A stretch of 64,000 nt of DNA from Chloroflexota bacterium (GTDB lineage: Bacteria; Chloroflexota; Anaerolineae; Anaerolineales; Anaerolineaceae), in assembly GCA_021372725.1 (NCBI GenBank), contig JAJFTV010000093.1, positions 1 to 64,000 on the forward strand. Reading direction: 5' to 3'. Below are positions 46,358 through 54,776 of the stretch, one piece after another. Position 1 is the first letter of the stretch. Each line of letters opens with the position of its first letter. The notes beneath the pieces are model-generated. The model ran no database searches. It had not been told where the DNA came from and saw nothing but the letters and a program-made list of their open reading frames with translations. Made by a program: the position numbers and the translations under genes.

Positions 46358-49300
46358 ATGCTGTTTCTTGACAGAACGGTTAGTCAAATTCAATCCATTT
46401 TTAATCAAGATAACGATCAAACAACGCCTTCAGCCAAAACAAAAAAAGATCAATCCGGAGGGAAAATACTGCATCCAGCAAACAATAATGTATTGTTTGC
46501 TGCATACGTGCTGATTATGCTCATCATGATTTTCCTTCCAAAAGGTCAAGTCCACGCAGAAGGCAGAACCGTTCGCGTCGGAGTTTACCAGAATAAACCC
46601 AAAATATTTCTAAATGAAAAAGGGCAGGCAGATGGTTTCTTCATCGATTTATTGGAAGAGATCGCGCGATTGGAAGATTGGAACCTGACCTACAAACAGT
46701 GTGAATGGCAAGTCTGCCTTGCCGCTTTGGAAACAGGTCAAATTGATTTGATGCCTGATATGGCTTATTCATCAGGACGGGATGAAAAATTTGATTTCCA
46801 TCACATCCCCGCAGCAGAGAGTTGGTCACGTGTGTATTCCAATACCCAGGTAAATATCGAACGTATCGATCAGTTGGACGGGAAAATCCTGGCAGTCCTT
46901 AACGGATCCATCCAGCAGTCCCAGTTGGAAAGTGTCATGCAGGATTATGGTATCGAATTTTCCATTATCGTCGCTCAATCCTGGGATGAGGTCTTTCAAC
47001 TGGTTGCCGATGATTTCGCCGACGCAGCATTAACGAACTATTTTTTCGGTGATAACTATTATCAGGATTACGGATTGGTGCGTACACCGGTCGTGGTCAA
47101 TATAACAACTCTTTACTATACGACCGCAGAGGGTAAAAACCAGGATTTACTTAATGCAATTGACAGTCATCTAGGCATCTGGCGTGATGATCCAAATTCA
47201 GTTTATTCTTCATTGATGAATCACTGGCTGGATCAGTCAGCGGCGAGAAAATTGCTAAAAAATCTTAAATGGGTGATCGGCGGAATTGCAGCTCTCTTAT
47301 GCTTTTCCGTTGGTTGGGTTCTGCTCCTGCACAAGCAGGTAAAGAATAGAACAAGGCATTTGGAAATAGCCAACCAGAAATTGAGCCAAAACGAAGAACT
47401 TTATAAATCGATCTCGGCGCTGACTTCTGACTATATGTTTTCATCCAATGTAAACGAAAATGGATTGCTTTCTTTCAATTGGGTTGCCGGTGCATTCGAA
47501 GCCATTACCGGATACACGCTGGAAGAATATGAAAGTCATGGTGGTTGGCGGGCAATCTTGCATCCTGATGACCTGGCAGTGGATGACCAGGATATGGACA
47601 GACTATATAAAAATCAGCCTGTCAAAACTGAGATTCGGACGATTGCGAAAAATGGTAAAACCAAGTGGTTGCAGGTTTACGCTCACCCCGTCTGGGACAT
47701 GGAACAAAATAAATTGACCGGTATTTATGGTGCGGTTCAGGAAATTACTCAGCGCAAAATGGCAGAAAACAAACTAAGGGAGGCAAATTCTTTACTCACT
47801 ATCACCGGTACAGTAGCACGGGTTGGTGGTTGGGAATATGATCTCCAAACGGGAGAACTCAATGGAACTGAGGAAATGTTTCGCATTTATGAGATTGATC
47901 CCTCGACTCCTTTGAGCCTGTCCGAAGTGCTCAATTACTTCGCGCCCGAATCCCGCCCCACCATCTCTGAGGCGATACAGAATTGTATCGATCATGGGGA
48001 CCCCTGGTATTTGGAACTGCCCTTGATTACCGGGAAAGGTCATTTACACTGGGTTAGCGTCCAGGGAACCGCCGAACGGGAAAACGGGAAGATAATTCGT
48101 CTGTTTGGGGCTTTTCAGGATATTACAAAATACAAACTTTCAGAAGAAAAAATCCGTCAACAGACTTCCCGCGCCGAAGCATTGGTACATACCGCATCCA
48201 ATATCAATTCCAAACTGGATCTTAACGCTGTGCTCTCCGCAGTTTGTGAAGAGACAGCCAAAGCTATGATGGTCCCGGCGGTTGCTCTGCACCTGTTTGA
48301 CGAACTTACCCAAACACTTTCGATTGTTGCCGATTACGGATTGCCGGTAATTTTTCGTGAGAAAAACGTTCCCATGCCGATCAGCTCTTTTCCACCCGAC
48401 ATGTCACCAGCCTTGGATGTTCCGATCATATTGGATGATGTTCAAGCTATTTCCGATATACCAAACGCTGACCTGATTCAATTATTTGACTTCCGCACGA
48501 TTGTCTTTATCAAGATTAAGAGTAAAGAAACATACATTGGTTCATTATCTCTATTCTCCATTGGTAATATTCGTCAGTTCAGTGCGGACGAACTCGCACT
48601 ACTGGAAGGGTTGAGCAACCAGGCAGCCCAGGCGATCAGTAACGCACATCTTTATGAAAATACAGAGCGCCAATTAAGAAATATCGAAGCACTCCATACG
48701 ATCGACACCGCCATAGCAAACAGCATGGACATCCGACTGACATTAAAGGTTGTGGCTGAAGAAACGATCAGGCAGATGGGTGTAGATGCAATTAATTTCT
48801 TATTATATAAACCTGCCAGCAACCGATTGGAAAGCAGTATTAATCAGGGCTTTCGTACAACAGCAATGAAGAACGTAACCCTTCGGATAGGGGAGGGATT
48901 AGCTGGTCAGGTTGCATCCGACTGGCAGCGAATCTTCATTCCAGATATTTCTGCCTATCATAATGATTTCCCCAGCATGCCGGTGTTCAAAGGAGAAGAT
49001 TTTGTATCGTACTGTGGTTTGCCGCTTCGTGCAAAAGGACAATTCATCGGGGTTATGGAGATATTCAACCGAACACGTTTGAATCCAGATCAGGAATGGT
49101 TCAACTTCCTGGAAACATTGGCTGGTCAGGCAGCAATCGCCATTGATGGTATCAAGGCCTTCGAGGAAATTCAAATTTCCAATACAAAACTCATCCTGGC
49201 TTATGATGCCACAATCGAGGGCTGGTCTCGAGCAATGGATATGCGGGACAAGGAAACGGAAGGTCATACGCAGCGTGTTGCACAACTGACCATACAACTC

Positions 49301-49774
49301 GCAAGAAAAATGGGAATCACTGAGGACCAGATTGTCCATATCAAGCGCGGTGCTTTATTACACGATATCGGCAAATTAGGCATTCCCGATCAGATTCTGC
49401 TAAAAACAGACAATCTTACGGAAAAACAGTGGGTTATAATGCGCAAGCATCCACAGTATGCCTTCGATATGCTTTCATCCATTGATTACTTGCGACCTGC
49501 GCTGGATATCCCGTATTGCCACCACGAGAAATGGGATGGAACCGGTTATCCACGCGGATTGAAAGGCTTGCAGATTCCCCTGGCGGCACGCATTTTTTCC
49601 ATCATCGATGTATGGGATGCGCTTACCTCAAACCGGCCATATCGACCGGCCTGGGAGCAGTCCCGGGCACTTGAATATATCGAGCAACAGTCCGGATCAC
49701 ATTTCGATCCGCAGGTTGTCTCCGCTTTCCTGAGTGTGATGAGTGAAATGAATAATTCCCATACCGATGAATAA
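46358..49774 (+). CDS. Multi-domain receptor HD-GYP phosphodiesterase
   Basis: 1138 residues. One membrane helix (about 46-63) precedes an exported type-3 solute-binding domain (about 70-295). A second helix lies near 306-325. Two PAS domains follow (about 355-470 and 480-600), then two GAF domains (about 620-770 and 785-935) and an HD-GYP domain (about 945-1130). The HD-GYP active site is intact: HDIGKLGIPD and HHEKWDGTGYP. It should hydrolyse cyclic di-GMP in response to an extracellular amino-acid-like ligand and intracellular cues. No Shine-Dalgarno sequence is evident at the start. It is a single-gene unit. Confidence 0.92.
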   Translation: MLFLDRTVSQIQSIFNQDNDQTTPSAKTKKDQSGGKILHPANNNVLFAAYVLIMLIMIFLPKGQVHAEGRTVRVGVYQNKPKIFLNEKGQADGFFIDLLEEIARLEDWNLTYKQCEWQVCLAALETGQIDLMPDMAYSSGRDEKFDFHHIPAAESWSRVYSNTQVNIERIDQLDGKILAVLNGSIQQSQLESVMQDYGIEFSIIVAQSWDEVFQLVADDFADAALTNYFFGDNYYQDYGLVRTPVVVNITTLYYTTAEGKNQDLLNAIDSHLGIWRDDPNSVYSSLMNHWLDQSAARKLLKNLKWVIGGIAALLCFSVGWVLLLHKQVKNRTRHLEIANQKLSQNEELYKSISALTSDYMFSSNVNENGLLSFNWVAGAFEAITGYTLEEYESHGGWRAILHPDDLAVDDQDMDRLYKNQPVKTEIRTIAKNGKTKWLQVYAHPVWDMEQNKLTGIYGAVQEITQRKMAENKLREANSLLTITGTVARVGGWEYDLQTGELNGTEEMFRIYEIDPSTPLSLSEVLNYFAPESRPTISEAIQNCIDHGDPWYLELPLITGKGHLHWVSVQGTAERENGKIIRLFGAFQDITKYKLSEEKIRQQTSRAEALVHTASNINSKLDLNAVLSAVCEETAKAMMVPAVALHLFDELTQTLSIVADYGLPVIFREKNVPMPISSFPPDMSPALDVPIILDDVQAISDIPNADLIQLFDFRTIVFIKIKSKETYIGSLSLFSIGNIRQFSADELALLEGLSNQAAQAISNAHLYENTERQLRNIEALHTIDTAIANSMDIRLTLKVVAEETIRQMGVDAINFLLYKPASNRLESSINQGFRTTAMKNVTLRIGEGLAGQVASDWQRIFIPDISAYHNDFPSMPVFKGEDFVSYCGLPLRAKGQFIGVMEIFNRTRLNPDQEWFNFLETLAGQAAIAIDGIKAFEEIQISNTKLILAYDATIEGWSRAMDMRDKETEGHTQRVAQLTIQLARKMGITEDQIVHIKRGALLHDIGKLGIPDQILLKTDNLTEKQWVIMRKHPQYAFDMLSSIDYLRPALDIPYCHHEKWDGTGYPRGLKGLQIPLAARIFSIIDVWDALTSNRPYRPAWEQSRALEYIEQQSGSHFDPQVVSAFLSVMSEMNNSHTDE

Positions 49775-49826
49775 TTTTAATCCGCGAACATCTCCATCCT
49801 TTTTTACAAAGAAGTTGCCGGCATTA

Positions 49827-49869
49827 ACAGGGTGACGACCTCTATAGATACATACCCTGTATATTTTTT
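49827..49869 (+). terminator. Putative terminator after the HD-GYP gene
   Basis: ACAGGGT (49827-49833) pairs with ACCCTGT (49854-49860) around a 20-base loop, followed by ATATTTTTT. Confidence 0.5.
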
Positions 49870-50059
49870 AGAAGAGAAGCCGACCTTACAAGAACAAGCA
49901 TAGCATCTGACGCCAATATCCTGCTCCAAACCGGCAATCCTGCCAATTCACTGCGGTATAATGGTATCCTGTTGGTTGAAACGCCTGACACAGGGCTCTT
50001 TCTTCATGAACAGTATCGATTCGTGCATCGCATATCATAAACACAGGTATGGTTAATCA

Positions 50060-51823
50060 ATGGATGAAAATCAGCCCGTAACGGCAGGGAATAGCAAACC
50101 TGATCGAACTCAGCCACATTCTTTCACCCCTAAAAAAATTGAAAAGAAATGGCAAACCCAGCCTGAGATTACACCTGAAGCCGCTGCAGCCCTGGGAAAT
50201 TATCCACAAGGTTTCAGGCAATTGTTGTTCAACCGCGGCATCCTGACAGCCGAAAAAGCTGAGATTTATCTCGAAAAAGAAGGTTCGCTTTATGACCCTT
50301 TCCTGCTGGATGGAATGGAAACCGCTGTTCAAAGGATCATCAAGGCGTTGGATCACGGCGAAGCCATCGCCGTTTACGGTGATTACGACGTGGACGGAAT
50401 ATCCGGCACTGCGCTGTTGGTTTCAGTCTTGACCTGTTTGGGTGCAAATGCCCAGGCATACATCCCCAACCGTTTTGACGAGGGTTACGGTGTGAATACC
50501 CAGGCATTAATAGAACTCGCCGCGCAAGGTGTGAGCCTGGTGATCACTGTGGACTGTGGTATTCGCTCGGTGTCGGAAATCATTACCGCCAATGAACTGG
50601 GACTGGATATCATCTTGAGTGATCATCATTACCCCGGCGGCCCTCTGCCGCCGGCACTGGCCGTGATCAACCCCAAAAAACCTGCCGATGCCTACCCCAA
50701 TAAAGACCTTTCCGGCGCAGGCGTGGCCTACAAAATCGCGCAAGCTCTCGCCGGCAGAATTTCAACACCCATAATCGACGTCAACGATTACATCGATCTG
50801 GTGGCACTGGGAACTGTTGCAGATATCGTCCCCTTGATGGATGAAAACAGGGCTCTCGTCAAGGCAGGTATCAAAAAAATACGCGAAGGCACAAATATCG
50901 GATTACGGGCTCTGGCCGGAGCGGCGAGGGTTGATGTTTCCTCCATAAAATCCAGGGACATCGGGTTTATGCTTGCACCCCGATTAAACGCCGCCGGCAG
51001 GATTGATTCGGCCAGAATCGCTTTTGATCTGTTGATGACTCAGGATCCGATCGAGGCAGGCGAGTTGGCGTGCAAGTTGGATGATCTTAACCGCCAGCGG
51101 CAGAACATGGTCATTTCTATGGCGGATTTGGCACGGCAGGAAATAAACGGATCTTCACAGAAAAATATTCTGATTTCATTCCGCCCCGAATATGCCCAGG
51201 GCGTAGTAGGCCTGGTTGCATCCCGTCTGACGGATGACTTTTACCGGCCTTCGGTGATTGGCCAGATCAAAGGAGATGTAGCGGTTGCATCCTGCCGAAG
51301 TATCCCCGAGTTTCATATTACACGCCACCTTGACATGTGTGCGGATCTATTCGAAAGGCATGGTGGCCATGAGATGGCAGCCGGTTTCACGATCAAGACT
51401 GAACGGATCGAGGAATTGAAGCTGCGCCTGGGTGCCCTTTCAGACGAAGCGTTGACCGGAAAGGATATTGTTCCCAACTTGCGGGCAGATTATGACATTC
51501 CCCTCAGAAAAATTCCGGCCAATATCCTTGAATCTATCACCCTCATTGAACCCACCGGCCAGAACAATCCGGAGGTGGTGTTTATTTCCAGAAATGTACA
51601 GGTGGTCTGGAAAAAACGCGTCGGCACAGATGGAACTCACCTATCGCTGACGGTAAAGGACGGCAACCGCATCTATCAGGCGATCGCCTTCCGCAGAGGA
51701 GAAATGATGGGTGATCTGCCCGATTACGTCGATCTAATCTATACCCTGATGCGAAATGAATACAACGGTTTGATCTCAACCCAGTTGAATGTAATAGATA
51801 TCAAACCGGCCGGTGGAATCTAA
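50060..51823 (+). CDS. recJ: Single-strand-specific exonuclease RecJ
   Basis: 587 residues. 5'-3' exonuclease of recombination and mismatch repair. The DHH phosphoesterase motifs are AVYGDYDVDGISG near 108, VDCGIRS, LSDHHYPGG near 196, LVALGTVADIVPL and LAPRLNAAGRID; the DHHA1 domain contains RHGGHEMAAGF. A C-terminal OB-like domain completes the enzyme. A TATAAT lies about 95 bases upstream. The gene is a single unit. Confidence 0.97.
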   Translation: MDENQPVTAGNSKPDRTQPHSFTPKKIEKKWQTQPEITPEAAAALGNYPQGFRQLLFNRGILTAEKAEIYLEKEGSLYDPFLLDGMETAVQRIIKALDHGEAIAVYGDYDVDGISGTALLVSVLTCLGANAQAYIPNRFDEGYGVNTQALIELAAQGVSLVITVDCGIRSVSEIITANELGLDIILSDHHYPGGPLPPALAVINPKKPADAYPNKDLSGAGVAYKIAQALAGRISTPIIDVNDYIDLVALGTVADIVPLMDENRALVKAGIKKIREGTNIGLRALAGAARVDVSSIKSRDIGFMLAPRLNAAGRIDSARIAFDLLMTQDPIEAGELACKLDDLNRQRQNMVISMADLARQEINGSSQKNILISFRPEYAQGVVGLVASRLTDDFYRPSVIGQIKGDVAVASCRSIPEFHITRHLDMCADLFERHGGHEMAAGFTIKTERIEELKLRLGALSDEALTGKDIVPNLRADYDIPLRKIPANILESITLIEPTGQNNPEVVFISRNVQVVWKKRVGTDGTHLSLTVKDGNRIYQAIAFRRGEMMGDLPDYVDLIYTLMRNEYNGLISTQLNVIDIKPAGGI

Positions 51824-51896
51824 AAGAGAGTTACTTCTGTCTATTCCTTCCAAAACTGAACCGCACTGCCATTTTGGAGGATATTTGTATTTCATT

Positions 51897-52577
51897 TCAA
51901 TCTACAAACCGATATTTGATCAATGTCCACACCGCCTCGAAAGCATCTTTCATGCGGATCTTTTTTCCTTCTGAATATTCGCGGGGATTGAACCGAATCG
52001 GAACCTCATAAATATGGATTTTCCTTTTCAGGATTTTTGCCGTAAATTCGGGTTCGAAATCAAACCGCCTTGATCGGAGCGGAATATCTTTGACGATATC
52101 CCTGCTGAAAACCTTGTAACCGGTTTCCATATCGCTCAAGATGTTATTGTAGAGAATGTTTGTCATGAATGTCAGCAACTTGTTGGCCACCATATTCCAG
52201 AAGTACAGTGAACGGCGTGCACCTCCCAGGAAACGCGAGCCATAAACCACTTTAGTCAGTCCTTCTTCGATAGGGCGTAACAGATCTGGGTAATCTCGCG
52301 GATCATATTCAAGATCTGCGTCCTGAATGATGATCACATCTCCTTTGGCGTTCTGGATGCCGGTTCGAACGGCAGCTCCTTTGCCCATATTTTTCTCGTG
52401 TAAAATGACCCGAATCTGGTCATCATGCAGGTTTTGCAACAGTTCCCGCGTGCCATCCGTCGATCCGTCGTCAACAACAACGATTTCCTGCGGGATTCCG
52501 GTTTGCTGGACACGTTGGAGAATAGTCTGGATGGTATCAATCTCATTGTATGCTGGCATGACCACGGTGACATTCAT
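51897..52577 (-). CDS. Dolichol-phosphate-mannose-synthase-like GT2 enzyme
   Basis: 226 residues. GT-A catalytic domain: VVMPAYNEIDTIQTIL, VVDDGSTDGT, QDADLEYDP (DxD-like) and GYKVFSRDIV, with RFDFEPEFTAKIL near the end. No C-terminal membrane helices are present, as in the soluble DPM1/Ppm type that makes polyprenyl-phosphate-linked sugar from a nucleotide sugar. Such a donor could feed the GT-C-like protein at 7740. The start at 52577 is chosen because a consensus promoter places transcription at or one base before it. The frame extends 12 codons upstream into that promoter. Confidence 0.9.
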   Translation of the reverse strand: MNVTVVMPAYNEIDTIQTILQRVQQTGIPQEIVVVDDGSTDGTRELLQNLHDDQIRVILHEKNMGKGAAVRTGIQNAKGDVIIIQDADLEYDPRDYPDLLRPIEEGLTKVVYGSRFLGGARRSLYFWNMVANKLLTFMTNILYNNILSDMETGYKVFSRDIVKDIPLRSRRFDFEPEFTAKILKRKIHIYEVPIRFNPREYSEGKKIRMKDAFEAVWTLIKYRFVD

Positions 52578-52584
52578 GGGACGA

Positions 52585-52613
52585 ATTATATGGTAAGCTC
52601 CGCTGCCTGACAA
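52585..52613 (-). promoter_or_regulatory. Near-consensus promoter giving a leaderless GT2 mRNA
   Basis: On the minus strand TTGTCA (52613-52608), exactly 17 bases, TATAAT (52590-52585), then seven bases to the ATG at 52577. This fixes the start codon choice. Confidence 0.85.
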
Positions 52614-52640
52614 GGTTTACGTTACCTCAAAGGGATAGCA

Positions 52641-52673
52641 TGCTATAATTCATTGACGGGTGAAATTGTCACC
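52641..52673 (+). promoter_or_regulatory. Extended -10 promoter with operator-like repeat for the AAA operon
   Basis: TGC-TATAAT (52641-52649) is an extended -10. GGTGA-AATTG-TCACC (52659-52673) lies at about +4 to +18, a position suited to a repressor. The ATG at 52708 has GAGGAG. Confidence 0.6.
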
Positions 52674-52707
52674 ACGCCGGTATAAATGTTATTTGTGAGG
52701 AGAACCT

Positions 52708-54024
52708 ATGCCCTTGTCCGAAGAAACCGTTCGGGAAAATACTCCTTTTATTCCTCCGCAAATTCAAACGATCGAACAAACCGGGTTATCCATGCTCTGG
52801 TTGGAGGATCTTGTATTAAAGGTCATGTACTTTAGCGGGTATTTGTCCGGTTTTCGGATTGCAGAACTGATCACTCTGCCCTTTGCCGGGGTAGTAGAGG
52901 TGATTTGTGATGCTTTGAAGAAGGAGAAGCTAATCGAAGTTCGTTCATCGGTCTTCCAAAGCGGTATCGGAGAAGGTTCGTATCAATTTGGTCTCACAGC
53001 CGCCGGGATAGCGCGGGCGCGCGAGGCGTTGGACCGGTGTCAATATGCCGGCCCGGCACCTGTTCCGCTTCAGTATTATTACGATGCATGTCTGAAACAG
53101 GCGCGCGGACGGGTACACGTAACACAAAAGGTGATGCACAAGGTGATGGGGCATCTTGTTTTACCTGAAAAAACCATTCATAAACTGGGGCCGGCCATTA
53201 ATTCAGGCACTTCTATTTTTATTTTCGGCCCGCCAGGCAATGGAAAAACCAGCGTTGCAAGGGCACTCGGTGACTTGTACAGCTATCAGGAAATTTTTGT
53301 ACCGTTTGCATTATATGTCGATGGACAGATCATAAAATATTTTGACTCGGTTAACCATGTGCTTGTAGATGGTGAAGACTTGAACAATCGCAGTCCTTCC
53401 AGCCTGAATTACGACCCACGCTGGGTGCACATCAAACGACCTTTTATCATGGTAGGCGGGGAGCTCAGCCTGGCAGGGTTGGATCTGGTTTTTGACAGCA
53501 CCCTCAAATATTATGAAGCCCCTTTTCAGCTAAAGGCAAACGGCGGTGTCTTGCTTGTTGATGATTTTGGCCGGCAGCATATCCATCCACGGGATTTGCT
53601 CAACCGCTGGATTGTACCGCTTGAAAATCGGATCGATTTCCTGTCGCTGCATACGGGCAGAAAAATTGAACTGCCCTTTGACGTGCTGGTAATCTTTTCA
53701 ACGAATCTTCCTCCCATGGACCTCGTTGACGAGGCTTTTCTTCGCAGGCTGCGCCATAAAATAGAAATCGGTGACCCCAGTTATGAAGAGTATCGCGAGA
53801 TTTTCAAAAGAGTATGCGCCAGTAAAAATATCCCCTACGACGACCAGGCTCTGGCTTACCTGCTGCAAGAGTGGTACATTCGCAAAAACCGAAATCTGCG
53901 CTCCAATCAACCGCGTGACCTGATCGATCAGGTGATCGATATCTGCAATTATTTTGCAATTGAACCCAAATTGACCCCGGAGATAATCGACCGCGCTGCA
54001 GAAGCCTATTTTGTTGATCTATGA
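52708..54024 (+). CDS. AAA ATPase with N-terminal winged-helix-like region
   Basis: 438 residues. The N-terminal part (about 1-115) resembles a winged helix (LITLPFAGVVEVICDALKKEKLIEVR). The AAA module has Walker A FGPPGNGKTS near 173-182, Walker B GVLLVDDFG near 275-283, sensor 1 IFSTNLPP, and an Arg-finger-like FLRRLRHKIEI. The C-terminal lid holds RNLRSNQPRDLIDQV. I do not recognise a named subfamily. It shares a 4-base overlap with the GDPD gene and opens the operon, so it may be a remodeller or regulator for the lipid/glycan enzymes that follow. Function unproven. Confidence 0.85.
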   Translation: MPLSEETVRENTPFIPPQIQTIEQTGLSMLWLEDLVLKVMYFSGYLSGFRIAELITLPFAGVVEVICDALKKEKLIEVRSSVFQSGIGEGSYQFGLTAAGIARAREALDRCQYAGPAPVPLQYYYDACLKQARGRVHVTQKVMHKVMGHLVLPEKTIHKLGPAINSGTSIFIFGPPGNGKTSVARALGDLYSYQEIFVPFALYVDGQIIKYFDSVNHVLVDGEDLNNRSPSSLNYDPRWVHIKRPFIMVGGELSLAGLDLVFDSTLKYYEAPFQLKANGGVLLVDDFGRQHIHPRDLLNRWIVPLENRIDFLSLHTGRKIELPFDVLVIFSTNLPPMDLVDEAFLRRLRHKIEIGDPSYEEYREIFKRVCASKNIPYDDQALAYLLQEWYIRKNRNLRSNQPRDLIDQVIDICNYFAIEPKLTPEIIDRAAEAYFVDL

Positions 54025-54776
54025 ACAAACTCGAAAACCTTGCCCAACCTGCTATTTTCGGCCATCGCGGTGCTTCCGGTTATGCACCTGAGAATACCAT
54101 GGCTGCTTTTGAGCTTGCCATCCGGCAAGGTGCTGATGGTATCGAATTTGATGTAAAACTGTCTTCAGATGGCCATGTGGTGATCATTCATGACCCCAGT
54201 GTGGATCGGACGACAAATGGAACCGGTTGGGTCAAAAACTTGACGTTAAAAGAACTCAAAGCGTTGGATGCCGGGAGTTCATTTTCAAGTCGGTTTGCCG
54301 GGGAACCAATACCCGGCCTGGCAGAACTGTTTGAACATCTGCGTGACCAGATTTATTTCAACATCGAGTTGACCAATTACACTACCCAAAACGATGCACT
54401 TCCTGAAAAAACCGCTGAGCTGGTTCTGCAATATCATTTGCAGGACAATATTATCTTTTCGTCTTTTAGTAAGAAGACTCTCACACGCATCAAAGCCTTG
54501 CTGCCACAGGTTCCTGTGGCCATGCTGGCCTCCAGGGGTCTTTTGGGAATTGTCAATCGTTCTGTCATTGGAAGAAATGTGGCTCCCGATGCGCTGCATC
54601 CACATTATACCGATGTCACTCCAGCGCTGATGAGACACCAAAAAGAAATTGGCAGGAAAGTGAATGTGTGGACAGTCAACGACGAATCAGCTATGCGCAG
54701 AATGATCGATTATGGAGTGAATGGTATCATCACCAATGACCCGAAATTGGCACAGCATATTAGAGAAACTGGATGA
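54021..54776 (+). CDS. Glycerophosphodiester phosphodiesterase
   Basis: 251 residues, GDPD family (UgpQ-like), no signal peptide, cytoplasmic. Hydrolyses glycerophosphodiesters to glycerol-3-phosphate and an alcohol. The catalytic pair and metal ligands are FGHRGASGYAPENT (His near 13), DGIEFDVKLSSDG and VIIHDPSVDRTTNGTG (His near 55), with FNIELT later. The complete barrel ends DYGVNGIITNDP. Its start overlaps the AAA stop and its stop overlaps the GH3-like start, each by four bases. Confidence 0.94.
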   Translation: MNKLENLAQPAIFGHRGASGYAPENTMAAFELAIRQGADGIEFDVKLSSDGHVVIIHDPSVDRTTNGTGWVKNLTLKELKALDAGSSFSSRFAGEPIPGLAELFEHLRDQIYFNIELTNYTTQNDALPEKTAELVLQYHLQDNIIFSSFSKKTLTRIKALLPQVPVAMLASRGLLGIVNRSVIGRNVAPDALHPHYTDVTPALMRHQKEIGRKVNVWTVNDESAMRRMIDYGVNGIITNDPKLAQHIRETG

